DNA of 14,078 nucleotides from JAADHY01 sp964428935 (GCA_964428935.1 CAYSAG010000121.1:1-14078), one strand, 5' to 3'. Positions 7,601 to 13,971 are shown, counted from the first letter of the stretch. Notes: generated from the letters alone by a model not told the origin. Made by a program: numbers and translations.

Positions 7601-9413
7601 AGACGAGCGCTCCGCCGCCGACAGCCACCGGCAGCGGCCAGCGTTTCAGAGCGTCCGTCACCGCCGACTGCTCCAGCGTGCCCAGCTGTTGGCTCCACGC
7701 CAGCCGCCCCGTTTCCGACTCCAGGCAGTACAGCCGCATTTCGTGTTGGCTCAGCCCGACCACGAACAGCCGCCCGCGCAGCGGCAGCGGCGGTCCCAGG
7801 AAAAAGACGCCGGCCAACGGGTCGTCCAGCCCCACGTCCGGCCCACCCACCTGCCAAACCAGCTCGCCCGTCTGCAGGTCGTACGCTCGCAAACTGTGGA
7901 CCGCCCTCTTGGCTCGCTCTCGACTGGAGTGGGAGCGGGCGAACAAAGCTCCGCCGACCGGAACGGGCCCGGCCAACGCAGGGACCACGGTCTGCGCGAG
8001 CTCGCCGCCGCCCACACGTCGAGTCTGCGCCTCCAGGCAGTAGACTCGCCGGCCGTCGGAGCTGAGCAGTCCGTACAAGGCGTCGTCGAAGAGCGCTTGC
8101 CGTAACACCCGTTCGCGCTCGGACTGCGGGGCAAAGGCCGAACGGAACGCACCGGTCGAGGCGGCCACCGGGACCGCAGCCGGCCCGGACCAAGCGGACG
8201 TCGAAAAGGAAGACAGTCCGCTGGCCGGTCGTGCCACGGCCACCTCTTCCGGTGAAGCCGTCGCTGGCCGAAACCACAACGGCTCGCCCGTGCTGACTCG
8301 GCAAGCCCGCAAGCCTCGAAAGTCGCGGAACACCACGACGTCGTTCACCGTGACCGGCACGAGCGTCGGCAGCCGCGTCGCTCCCAACACCGCCTGCCGC
8401 AACACCGACTGGTGCAACTCGCCTTCCAGCTCCGGCACTTCAGTCAAGCGGCTGCACCAGCGGGGCGCGGGCAAGACGTCCTCCACCGCCGCTCGGCCGT
8501 TGCGTTCCGGCGTGCCACCGGGCAAGGGCCAGCTGTCGAGGAGCGGAGGTTGTTTGACTCGCGGCAACGACTGCCGCAAGCGCCACTCGTCCCACCGCTC
8601 GTGCGTCGAACCGCTCCGCCGAAGACGGGCCAACAGACGCTGAGCGGCGTCGGTGCGGCCCAGGGCGAAAAACGTCGCGGCCGCCTGAGCCAACGTGGCC
8701 GAAGGCAACGGCTCGTCCAGCAACAACAGTCGCTCGAACCAGGCTGCCGCCAACACGTACTCCGCTCGGTCGAAGTGGTACGACGCCACCGCCGCAGCCG
8801 CCCGACGCCCCGGCTCGGTCAAAAAGTACCGCCACGCCACCTCGGCCAACCGCTCCACACGTCCCGACTTCTCGGCCTCGGCCAACGCCCGTGCGGCGGC
8901 GGCTTGCTGAGCCGTGAGCAGCAGACGCCGAGCCGAACGGGGAAAACGGCTCAGCAACCGCAACGCCTCTTGACGCACCGAGTGCCACTGGCCCTGGTCG
9001 TCGAACCACAGGCTGTCTTCCGGACGAGACAACAACAGCTGGAGGACGCGGTGAGCGTCGCCCCAGCGCTGCCGCTCGACCAGCGAGCGGGCTCGACGCA
9101 ACAGGTCGTCGGCCGACTGCTGGTGTGGCACGGCGAAGTCGAACAGGTCTTTGTCCGGCCGGGACGGGCGCGACGGCGTCGGACTGGGCTGTGGCCGCAC
9201 CCGTGGCTTCGGTTTTGGACGGTTGCCTGGAGCGGGAAAAATCTGTCGAAACAGTTGCTGCAACGGGTTGGCCGGCCGGGGCCTCGGTTTTTGCTGCGGC
9301 TGGTTTTGAGCCGAAACCGGCACCGACGCGCAGACGACCACCAGCCACAGTCCGCCGGCCAACACAACGCAACGCCGCCAACGCCGTCCGTCGCCGAGGA
9401 AGGGTTTACCCAT
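4668..9413 (-). CDS. Giant secreted double beta-propeller (PQQ-like) and helical-repeat protein
   Basis: This encodes 1581 residues. The ATG at 9413 was chosen because AGAAGG (9424-9429) lies 10 bases upstream and it is followed by a signal peptide: RRWRR, a hydrophobic core at 15-31 and a likely cut after VSA (33-35). Residues 36-96 are a Pro/Arg/Lys-rich linker. About 98-300 are helical, TPR-like repeats with paired Ala/Leu helices. About 340-805 form a first PQQ-like propeller, with blade cores such as YDLQTGELVW (511-520), CLESETGRLAW (563-573) and VDLSTGQTLW (683-692). About 806-1100 are a second helical region. About 1155-1581 form a second propeller, with VVDLTDGRLLW (1286-1296), QLDVRSGEVLW (1377-1387) and YDRWTGRQLW (1484-1493). 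Such propellers usually act as protein scaffolds; I see no quinoprotein dehydrogenase active-site motif. It probably acts in the periplasm or envelope. Large proteins of this design are typical of planctomycetes. The exact role is unknown. Confidence 0.85.
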   Translation of the reverse strand: MGKPFLGDGRRWRRCVVLAGGLWLVVVCASVPVSAQNQPQQKPRPRPANPLQQLFRQIFPAPGNRPKPKPRVRPQPSPTPSRPSRPDKDLFDFAVPHQQSADDLLRRARSLVERQRWGDAHRVLQLLLSRPEDSLWFDDQGQWHSVRQEALRLLSRFPRSARRLLLTAQQAAAARALAEAEKSGRVERLAEVAWRYFLTEPGRRAAAAVASYHFDRAEYVLAAAWFERLLLLDEPLPSATLAQAAATFFALGRTDAAQRLLARLRRSGSTHERWDEWRLRQSLPRVKQPPLLDSWPLPGGTPERNGRAAVEDVLPAPRWCSRLTEVPELEGELHQSVLRQAVLGATRLPTLVPVTVNDVVVFRDFRGLRACRVSTGEPLWFRPATASPEEVAVARPASGLSSFSTSAWSGPAAVPVAASTGAFRSAFAPQSERERVLRQALFDDALYGLLSSDGRRVYCLEAQTRRVGGGELAQTVVPALAGPVPVGGALFARSHSSRERAKRAVHSLRAYDLQTGELVWQVGGPDVGLDDPLAGVFFLGPPLPLRGRLFVVGLSQHEMRLYCLESETGRLAWSQQLGTLEQSAVTDALKRWPLPVAVGGGALVCSNGFGWLLAFDPVGRTFLWARRYFPRQSRSGGSWGTTHQVVYSMNRTRGGSLWRFNPPVVVGQRVLFAPAEKELLLCVDLSTGQTLWSQRRERALYVVGALADAAFVVYSQYVQAVSLKDGHLLWRKGFPPGTRPAGRGVLSKERVLVPLSDNSLWSVRTDGTDVRRLQLVDAGHWLGNLVSSGPRLVSLGPLGLACFDEKSTGEAWLQEQLSRTPAPLQAVLLKAQMLLAEGKPKPAWELLRRLSPTDLTAPQKWQVQLVLERCLRALVSAKRPDPAAEQALRRLLEQQGRQAEWLQLTAERLVTTGRFVEAVQTLWQLAELVERAAAQGAAPDRPQSLVTPPNTPNQRVRGDVWAARRLRSLWPQLSPSARRSVEQWLEEKRKQAAQDEPTLRRLVRLFGFHPSVVELSFGLSEQLAREGEWLKAESLLRQLAESNEADVAARALTELAELLRDNGLPDDAALVLRQLAHRFPEHRLPDGQTAAQAWRRLVESGLPVGWRRLPAWPGSTWKVRREPGQRVGVSRPQYGTDAFSRWLNSPLAAPSLCRFQLWYDLSQRRLKVIRAEDGRPWWSVPLQALPVLGGSFTPLVVASGHRLLVWHRGVLHCLDLYKRRVVWTYCFPEAALGGTSSVGSPLASTFSLWAGGTTNFRLLRYAPRTGPFAFVSRTAVGLGSLGRLYVVDLTDGRLLWTLDGVTSSMPVLASDQAVFTLSPADRRASAYRLCDGQSVPTRVTYTVLVESLYLSGWRATVAGAAMQSGPKGPSTRNFVCQLDVRSGEVLWEVTRPPRTYVARLDPRTLVLTRPSGQLELLDLETGRSKVVEAPAAPSGFSGSVATALLSGSLVYDGAQFYVVVTARGGNIAGALPSSIRAHGTVTAYDRWTGRQLWHKEVQNQTLTLLGLKQSRFLLLGSYRPKQKGQVGYRELQVHLWDKETGRELLQAALPTYTQYAQLALDCQRRELVLQSYNERVRLVRE

Positions 9414-9425
9414 GACTGACGCACC

Positions 9426-9443
9426 TTCTGCAGCACTGCAGAA
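9426..9443. promoter_or_regulatory. 18-bp palindrome overlapping a ribosome binding site
   Basis: TTCTGCAGCACTGCAGAA has 8-bp arms (9426-9433, 9436-9443) around CA. On the minus strand its promoter-distal arm runs into the AGAAGG ribosome binding site (9424-9429) of the double-propeller gene. In RNA it could fold with six pairs and a six-base loop and hide part of the Shine-Dalgarno. In DNA it has the symmetry of a repressor site. Confidence 0.4.
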
Positions 9444-9531
9444 AAGACTGGACTGGTCCGGCCGGCGTCTTGCCAAACGGTCGACCCGGCCGGTTCCACC
9501 GCTGCTCCGCCGAAGTAGACAGGTCCGAACG

Positions 9532-9547
9532 AAAAACACGTGCGTTT
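9532..9547. promoter_or_regulatory. Interrupted palindrome AAA-N2-CACGTG-N2-TTT
   Basis: A CACGTG core (9537-9542) is flanked symmetrically at two bases' distance by AAA and TTT, giving 16 bp with dyad symmetry. Its right end overlaps the possible -35 element TTGCCA (9546-9551) facing gdhA. It may be an operator; the regulator is unknown. Confidence 0.3.
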
Positions 9548-9574
9548 GCCATTCGCTCAACAAATCGACATTGT
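9546..9574 (+). promoter_or_regulatory. Weak candidate promoter for gdhA
   Basis: TTGCCA (9546-9551) matches five of six -35 positions, and CATTGT (9569-9574), 17 bases on, matches three of six -10 positions. The leader to the gdhA ATG would be about 145 bases. The -10 is poor, so this is only a candidate. Confidence 0.2.
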
Positions 9575-9575
9575 A
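9570..9575 (-). promoter_or_regulatory. Candidate -10 box for the double-propeller gene
   Basis: Read on the minus strand, TACAAT matches five of six -10 consensus positions, and the spacer is AT-richer here. No good -35 lies 16-18 bases upstream (best match three of six). The leader to the ATG at 9413 would be about 150 bases and would include the palindrome at 9426-9443. Confidence 0.25.
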
Positions 9576-9724
9576 CACCAAACCGGCGTCGTCGGCACCG
9601 AACGCCGGAGACGGTGGCTGTGTGAACGGCGACGAACGGCACCAGGTCGCCGACGACCTCGGGCGACAAACAGCGGCAAGTGGAACGGCACGGAGTGAGA
9701 AAAGCCAGACGGGAGGTGTGCAGA

Positions 9725-11080
9725 ATGAGCGACGCGGTGCAACAGGAATTGGAAAAGTTCATGCGTGGGTTGATTCGTCGGAACCCGGGGCAGCGCGAGT
9801 TTCACCAGGCCGTTCGGGAATTCGTCGAGTCGGTCCTGCCGTTCGTGCTGGAACACCGGGAGTACTGCGAAGCTCGAATCCTGGAACGAATGACCGAGCC
9901 GGACCGGGTCATCATTTTTCGGGTCTGTTGGGAGGACGACCAGGGCAACGTCCGAATCAACCGGGCGTGGCGGGTGCAGTTCAACAACGCCATTGGCCCG
10001 TACAAGGGTGGAATGCGGTTCCACCCGTCGGTGACGTTGAGCGTGTTGAAGTTCCTGGGCTTCGAACAGTGCTTCAAGAACGCGTTGACGGGACTGCCCA
10101 TGGGTGGGGCGAAAGGCGGTGCGAACTTCAACCCGAAGGGCAAGAGCGACCGCGAGGTCATGCGGTTCTGTCACTCGCTCATGATTGAGTTGTCTCGCCA
10201 CATTGGCGAAGACACCGACGTACCGGCGGGAGACATTGGCGTGGGCGAGCGTGAAATCGGTTTCATGTTCGGCCAGTACCGACGTCTGGAAAACCGTTTC
10301 ACGGGCGTGTTGACCGGCAAAGGGTTGTCGTTCGGCGGAAGTCCCGTGCGCAAAGAGGCGACGGGCTACGGAGCCGTCTACTTCATGGAAAACATGCTGG
10401 CCGCTCACGGCGAAGGCCTGGCGGGCAAGACGGCCGTCGTTTCCGGAGCGGGCAACGTGGCTTTGTACTGCGCCGAGAAATTGATTGACGCGGGTGTGAA
10501 AGTCCTCACCCTGTCCGACTCGGACGGCTTCGTCTACGACCCGGACGGAATCGACCGCGAGAAACTGGAGTGGATCAAAGAGTTGAAAGAGGTTCGGCGG
10601 GGACGAATCCGTGAGTACGCTCAACAGTTTCCGCGAGTCGAGTTTCACGCGGGCAAGCGGCCGTGGCAGGTTCCTTGCCAGTTGGCGTTTCCGTGTGCCA
10701 CTCAAAACGAACTGGACGGCGACGACGCTCGCACCCTGATTGCCAACGGACTGCAGGCGTTGGCCGAGGCGGCCAACATGCCGTGTCGGCCGGAGGCGGT
10801 GCGCCAGTTTCGTCAGGCCGGCGTCCTGTTCGCTCCCGGCAAGGCCGCAAACGCCGGCGGCGTGGCGGTCTCGGGGCTGGAGCAAAGCCAGAACGCTTTG
10901 CGAATTGCTTGGCCGCGCGAGGAAGTGGACCGCCGGTTGCGAAGCATCATGAAAGACATTCACGCCCGGTGCGTCCAATGGGGACGCGAACCGGACGGCA
11001 GCGTGGATTACGTGCGCGGAGCGAACATTGCCGGATTCGTCAAAGTGGCCGACGCCATGCTGGCCTACGGCATCAGTTGA
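9725..11080 (+). CDS. gdhA: NADP-type glutamate dehydrogenase
   Basis: This encodes 451 residues, the length of the hexameric small-type bacterial enzyme. It aminates 2-oxoglutarate with ammonia to glutamate in the cytoplasm, probably with NADPH (EC 1.4.1.4). The ATG at 9725 has a strong GGGAGGTG (9711-9718) with GGAGG 8 bases upstream. Substrate-domain motifs are complete: GPYKGGMRFHPSV (91-103), PMGGAKGG (125-132) with the catalytic lysine K130, and VPAGDIGVGE (166-175) with D170. The Rossmann domain shows SGAGNVALYCAEKL (240-253), then SDSDGFVYDPDGID (264-277). The C-terminal part has PCATQNELD (323-331), AEAANMP (347-353) and PGKAANAGGVAVSGLEQSQN (371-390), typical of the NADP-dependent group. 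It probably forms its own transcription unit from the divergent spacer. The assignment is sure; cofactor preference rests on family resemblance. Confidence 0.97.
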   Translation: MSDAVQQELEKFMRGLIRRNPGQREFHQAVREFVESVLPFVLEHREYCEARILERMTEPDRVIIFRVCWEDDQGNVRINRAWRVQFNNAIGPYKGGMRFHPSVTLSVLKFLGFEQCFKNALTGLPMGGAKGGANFNPKGKSDREVMRFCHSLMIELSRHIGEDTDVPAGDIGVGEREIGFMFGQYRRLENRFTGVLTGKGLSFGGSPVRKEATGYGAVYFMENMLAAHGEGLAGKTAVVSGAGNVALYCAEKLIDAGVKVLTLSDSDGFVYDPDGIDREKLEWIKELKEVRRGRIREYAQQFPRVEFHAGKRPWQVPCQLAFPCATQNELDGDDARTLIANGLQALAEAANMPCRPEAVRQFRQAGVLFAPGKAANAGGVAVSGLEQSQNALRIAWPREEVDRRLRSIMKDIHARCVQWGREPDGSVDYVRGANIAGFVKVADAMLAYGIS

Positions 11081-11176
11081 GGCGGCTGCGGTGAGCGTGT
11101 AGGGGCGGCCGGCCGACGTCACGCGCGTGTGCCGGGTGCGACCAGTCGCTCGCCACCGACGAGCCGGCCTAGCCGG
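11081..11176. other. Short convergent spacer after gdhA
   Basis: This is the 96-base gap between convergent gdhA and the asparaginase gene. It holds a 10-bp palindrome CACGCGCGTG (11120-11129) and a small stem CCGGC (11164-11168) / GCCGG (11172-11176) directly next to the asparaginase stop. No T-run follows either, so no canonical terminator is visible. Confidence 0.35.
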
Positions 11177-12307
11177 TCAAGCTTCGGCCTTCCGGTACAG
11201 GAACCGGCAGTCTTCCAGGCGCGAGCCTTTCTCGTCGGTGACGGCGAACTTCGCCGGACCCCACAGGGACACGCCCGCGTGGCGACCGTCCTTCGCCAGC
11301 AGGTAAAACTTCAGACCGAAGTTCGGCCGTCCCTGCTTGTCCAACAAGCGCGGTTCGGTCTTCTCGACGACCCGGCGCAGAACCTCCATTCCCGCCTCTT
11401 CCGGCGACGCTCCTTGCCGCATCAGTTCCACGGCCACGGCGCAACACAGGTTCTGCAGGTTCACCTCACCGCGTCCAGTGCTGCCACAAGAGCCGACGTC
11501 GTTGTCGACGTAAAGGCCCGCTCCAATGATTGGCGAGTCGCCCACGCGCCCCGGCATTTTGAAGGCCAAGCCGCTGGTCGTCGTCACGCACGAGAGGTCC
11601 CCGCGTTCGTTCAACGTGGCGCAGTGCACGGTGCCCGTCGGCCGTTCGAAATGCGACGGAATGGCCGCACCTTCGCCGGCCGCCTTCGGTTGTCGGTCCA
11701 GCTTGAAAAACTCAATGACTTCCGGGTCGAGCTTTTCCACGGGCGGAGGCAACCAGTCGTCTCGGTCCGACTGGGTTTGTTTCCAGTAAAGCCAAATCTT
11801 GCGGGCCTTCTCGGTCAGCAGGTTCTCTTCCTTGAAACCGACGGCCTTGGCGAACCGCAAAGCGCCTTCGCCCACCAGCAACACGTGGTCGGTTTGCTCC
11901 AGCACGTACTTGGCCACCTGAGCGGGGTGGCGAATGTTGCGCAGCGCCGCCACCGCTCCGGCTCGGTGCGTGGGTCCATGCATGACGGCCGCGTCCAGCT
12001 CGACCACGCCCTCTTCGTTGGGCAAGCCGCCGTAGCCGACCGTGACGTCGTTCGGGTCGTCTTCAATGAGGGCCACGCCGGCAATGGCGGCGTCCAACGT
12101 GTCGGCTCCCTGCGTCAGCAGCTCGTAGGCTCGCTGCGTCGCACGCAGCCCGTTCGCAGACGAAATGGCTTTGACTGGAAACCGCTTCATGGTTGCTGTC
12201 CCTTTTCCGCGCTGTTCCGTTGGCTTGGACGTGCGTCGCAACGACGCGTCCACTGCAGACCAACCCGCCAAGCCGGCGGACGCAAGCAAGAAGGTTCGCC
12301 GCTTCAT
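11177..12307 (-). CDS. Glycosylasparaginase-type Ntn hydrolase with Tat signal
   Basis: This encodes 376 residues of the N4-(beta-N-acetylglucosaminyl)-L-asparaginase / isoaspartyl peptidase family, which hydrolyses amide bonds on asparagine side chains after self-cleavage. The ATG at 12307 has AAGGAG (12316-12321) 8 bases upstream. The N-terminus KRRTFLLASAGLAGW (2-16) has twin arginines, a Tat-style core and Ala-rich end, so export is likely. Residues 83-103 (DDPNDVTVGYGGLPNEEG, VVE) match the conserved front of the alpha part. Autocleavage should fall before T226 in PTGTVH (223-228). VTTTSGLAFKMPGRVGDSPI (241-260) and GSTGRGE (275-281) give the binding residues, including R254 and D257. 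Cys residues at 229 and 240 flank the site. A second start (ATG 12190, residue 40) would give a 337-residue protein lacking the signal. Close relatives include plain L-asparaginases of the Ntn class, so the natural substrate is uncertain. Confidence 0.88.
   Translation of the reverse strand: MKRRTFLLASAGLAGWSAVDASLRRTSKPTEQRGKGTATMKRFPVKAISSANGLRATQRAYELLTQGADTLDAAIAGVALIEDDPNDVTVGYGGLPNEEGVVELDAAVMHGPTHRAGAVAALRNIRHPAQVAKYVLEQTDHVLLVGEGALRFAKAVGFKEENLLTEKARKIWLYWKQTQSDRDDWLPPPVEKLDPEVIEFFKLDRQPKAAGEGAAIPSHFERPTGTVHCATLNERGDLSCVTTTSGLAFKMPGRVGDSPIIGAGLYVDNDVGSCGSTGRGEVNLQNLCCAVAVELMRQGASPEEAGMEVLRRVVEKTEPRLLDKQGRPNFGLKFYLLAKDGRHAGVSLWGPAKFAVTDEKGSRLEDCRFLYRKAEA
12191..12205 (-). promoter_or_regulatory. 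Internal ribosome binding site for a possible short asparaginase form
   Basis: On the minus strand AAAGGGAC (12198-12205) lies 8 bases before an in-frame ATG at 12190 (residue 40 of the full protein). The enzyme fold begins right after it (MKRFPVKAISS). This pairing is about as good as the one at the upstream start, so both starts may be used. Confidence 0.35.
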
Positions 12308-12359
12308 TCGACCCGCTCCTTCCTTCTGCCGGACATCTCGGCTGAACCGCCCGCGGCCA

Positions 12360-12388
12360 ATCTTACCGCTGCTGTGGCCGCCTGTCAC
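12360..12388 (-). promoter_or_regulatory. Sigma-70-type promoter for the asparaginase gene
   Basis: Read on the minus strand, GTGACA (12388-12383; five of six -35 positions) and TAAGAT (12365-12360; four of six -10 positions) are exactly 17 bases apart. Transcription would start near 12353, leaving a leader of about 46 bases before the ATG at 12307. This is the best promoter match in the window. Confidence 0.5.
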
Positions 12389-12570
12389 CGAAAGGGCCCT
12401 GCGCGCTGGCGGCCCCGAGCACCTCGCCGACCGGCTCACACGGCCGGCCGGAAAAGTACGAGCGTCCGCGCGCCTGGTCCCGTCTGAGCCCGAACCGGGG
12501 GCGTCTCTGGCTTGCCGCGTTCCGCGACCCAACGCGGGTGGCTCCTCGACTTTCTGCGCCACACCGGCCA

Positions 12571-12599
12571 GAATGACCCGGACCATTCGCGCGGCGAAT
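12571..12599. promoter_or_regulatory. Nested inverted repeats upstream of the amidohydrolase gene
   Basis: ATTCGC (12585-12590) and GCGAAT (12594-12599) form a 6-bp inverted repeat around GCG. The left arm overlaps a second inverted pair, GAATG (12571-12575) / CATTC (12584-12588). The cluster ends 91 bases before the TTG start. It could be an operator, but repeats this short arise by chance in GC-rich DNA. Confidence 0.25.
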
Positions 12600-12679
12600 C
12601 GACCGGCTGTCGTGGAAAGTCCTGTCGACGTCCCTCTCTGGCCGAGCCGGTCCGCTCGCCGCAACAGCAGACCGAGTTC

Positions 12680-12693
12680 AGGAGAACGTCTTG
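12680..12693 (+). promoter_or_regulatory. Ribosome binding site and TTG start of the amidohydrolase gene
   Basis: AGGAG (12680-12684) is followed after 6 bases by TTG (12691-12693). The next residues lead straight into the M20 N-terminal helix, and no in-frame ATG with comparable support exists upstream. The rare TTG start with a strong Shine-Dalgarno decides the gene start. Confidence 0.75.
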
Positions 12694-13971
12694 CCCGAAA
12701 GCTGGAACTGGCTGGCACGGAAACTGGACGAACAGGCCGAGACACTTCAGTCCGAGCTGGTTCGGGTTCGACGGCACCTGCACGCGAACCCGGAGCCGAG
12801 CGGGGAGGAGCGAGAGACGACGGCCTTTCTCGCGCAGCGGCTGAAGGCGGCCGGTCTGGTGCCGAACGTCGCGCAAGGCGGCCTGGGGCTTTGGGCCGAC
12901 GTGAGCGTGGGGCCGGACGACGCCTCGTCGCCCCTGGTGGCTCTGCGTGCGGACCTCGACGCCCTGCGGTTGCAAGACGAGAAGACCGTCGAGTACCGGT
13001 CGCAGCGGCCGGGCGTCTGTCACGCTTGCGGCCACGACGCTCACACCACAATCGTTCTGGGCGTGGGGCTGGCGACAGCCGCCGTCCAAAAGCTGGCCCG
13101 TCGCCAGCGGCTGCGCTCTGGCGCCGCGCTGCGGCTGCGGTTGGTCTTTCAGCCGGCGGAAGAGACGTCGGAGGGAGCGCGCTGGCTGGTCGAACAAGGC
13201 GTGCTGGACGGGGTCCACAGCATTGTGGCGTTGCACGTGGACCCGGAGCGGTTGGCCGGACAAGTCGCCGTCCGCTACGGAGCGTTGACGGCCAGTTGCG
13301 ACGAAGTGTGTTTCACGGTCAGCGGACAGGGCGGCCACGCCGCTCGCCCGCACCACGCCGTCGACTCGGTCGCGGCCGGCGCTCAGCTCGTCACGTCTCT
13401 CTACCAATTCCTCCCGCGGTCGGTCGACTCGCGCGACCCCGCCGTTTTCACAATCGGCCAGTTGTGCGGTGGCTACGCAGCGAACGTCATTCCCGAACGG
13501 GTGACGCTGCGTGGGTCCTTGCGTACCACGTCAGCCGTGGCTCGCGAAACGCTCAAACGCCGAATCGGCGACATTGTCGATGGGGTGGAGGAGCTGAGCG
13601 GGGCGAGAATCGAGTACGAGTTCGTGCGGCCGCTGTCGGCTGTCGTCAACGACCCGCGCGTCACCGCTGCGTTGGAAGAAGCGGCCACGGGCGTGGTTGG
13701 ACAGAGCAACGTGGTCACGATTGAGCGGCCGAGCATGGGCGGAGAGGACTTCTCGGTGTACCTGGAACGCGTTCCCGGAGCCATGGCTCGACTGGGGTGC
13801 TGTCCGCCGGGAGCCGACCGCCCGGTCTTCTTGCATTCTCCACGTTTCGACTTGGACGAGCGGGTCTTGCTGCTGGGAACTCGCCTGCTGCTCCGCGCGG
13901 CCTTGCTGCTGAGCGCTCGGACGGTCGGCGAAGCCGACAACGCAAGTGCGCCCCGGCGAACCACCGGGTGA
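12691..13971 (+). CDS. M20-family metallo-amidohydrolase (N-acyl amino acid amidohydrolase/hippurate hydrolase type)
   Basis: This encodes 426 residues and starts at TTG 12691. M20D-type enzymes use two metal ions to split an amide bond between an acyl group and an amino acid, or similar small amides, usually in the cytoplasm; no signal peptide is seen. Visible motifs are RRHLHANPEPSGEE (27-40), the metal-site stretch ALRADLDAL (84-92), GVCHACGHDAHTT (108-120), FQPAEE (153-158) with the catalytic Glu pair, and ALHVDP (180-185). The lid and dimer domain covers about 195-310 and includes SGQGGHAARPHHAVDSV (211-227). PSMGGEDFSVY (347-357) and FLHSPRFDLDE (380-390) complete the active site. The usual Met/Val before HACGHD is Cys110. 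The last 18 residues look unconserved. The gene is alone, divergent from the asparaginase gene. The family is sure; the substrate could be N-acetyl amino acids, hippurate-like amides or related compounds. Confidence 0.93.
   Translation: MPESWNWLARKLDEQAETLQSELVRVRRHLHANPEPSGEERETTAFLAQRLKAAGLVPNVAQGGLGLWADVSVGPDDASSPLVALRADLDALRLQDEKTVEYRSQRPGVCHACGHDAHTTIVLGVGLATAAVQKLARRQRLRSGAALRLRLVFQPAEETSEGARWLVEQGVLDGVHSIVALHVDPERLAGQVAVRYGALTASCDEVCFTVSGQGGHAARPHHAVDSVAAGAQLVTSLYQFLPRSVDSRDPAVFTIGQLCGGYAANVIPERVTLRGSLRTTSAVARETLKRRIGDIVDGVEELSGARIEYEFVRPLSAVVNDPRVTAALEEAATGVVGQSNVVTIERPSMGGEDFSVYLERVPGAMARLGCCPPGADRPVFLHSPRFDLDERVLLLGTRLLLRAALLLSARTVGEADNASAPRRTTG

Larger units (their letters stand above)
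9414..9724. other. Divergent spacer between the double-propeller gene and gdhA
   Basis: This 311-base gap must carry the start signals of two divergent genes. It contains an 18-bp palindrome over the ribosome binding site of the minus-strand gene (9426-9443), an interrupted palindrome centred on CACGTG (9532-9547) and promoter-like hexamers on both strands around 9546-9575. The open frame of the minus-strand gene continues back to 9581, but without a ribosome binding site or signal-peptide logic. Confidence 0.5.
12308..12690. other. Divergent spacer between asparaginase and M20 amidohydrolase genes
   Basis: This 383-base gap contains no supported gene. It holds a good minus-strand promoter (12360-12388) for the asparaginase, nested inverted repeats at 12571-12599 about 90 bases before the amidohydrolase start, and AGGAG (12680-12684) before its TTG start. 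I see no convincing plus-strand promoter hexamers. Confidence 0.5.

Noticed and set aside
4704..8105. Plus-strand open frame of 1133 codons
   Set aside because: It is exactly codon-aligned antisense to the double-propeller gene, has Gln/Arg/Pro-rich composition with no domain, and is explained by absence of TTA, CTA and TCA in the sense gene.
9414..9581. Upstream extension of the giant protein to a TTG at 9581
   Set aside because: The extension would place 56 residues before the signal peptide and lacks a ribosome binding site, whereas ATG 9413 has one and begins a proper signal.
9557..11122. Minus-strand open frame of 521 codons opposite gdhA
   Set aside because: Codon-aligned antisense shadow of a fully intact glutamate dehydrogenase; no ribosome binding site or family resemblance.
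12165..13724. Plus-strand open frame of 519 codons overlapping the asparaginase and amidohydrolase genes
   Set aside because: It crosses two well-supported genes and is Arg/Ala/Gly/Pro-rich without motifs, as expected for an out-of-frame GC-rich reading.
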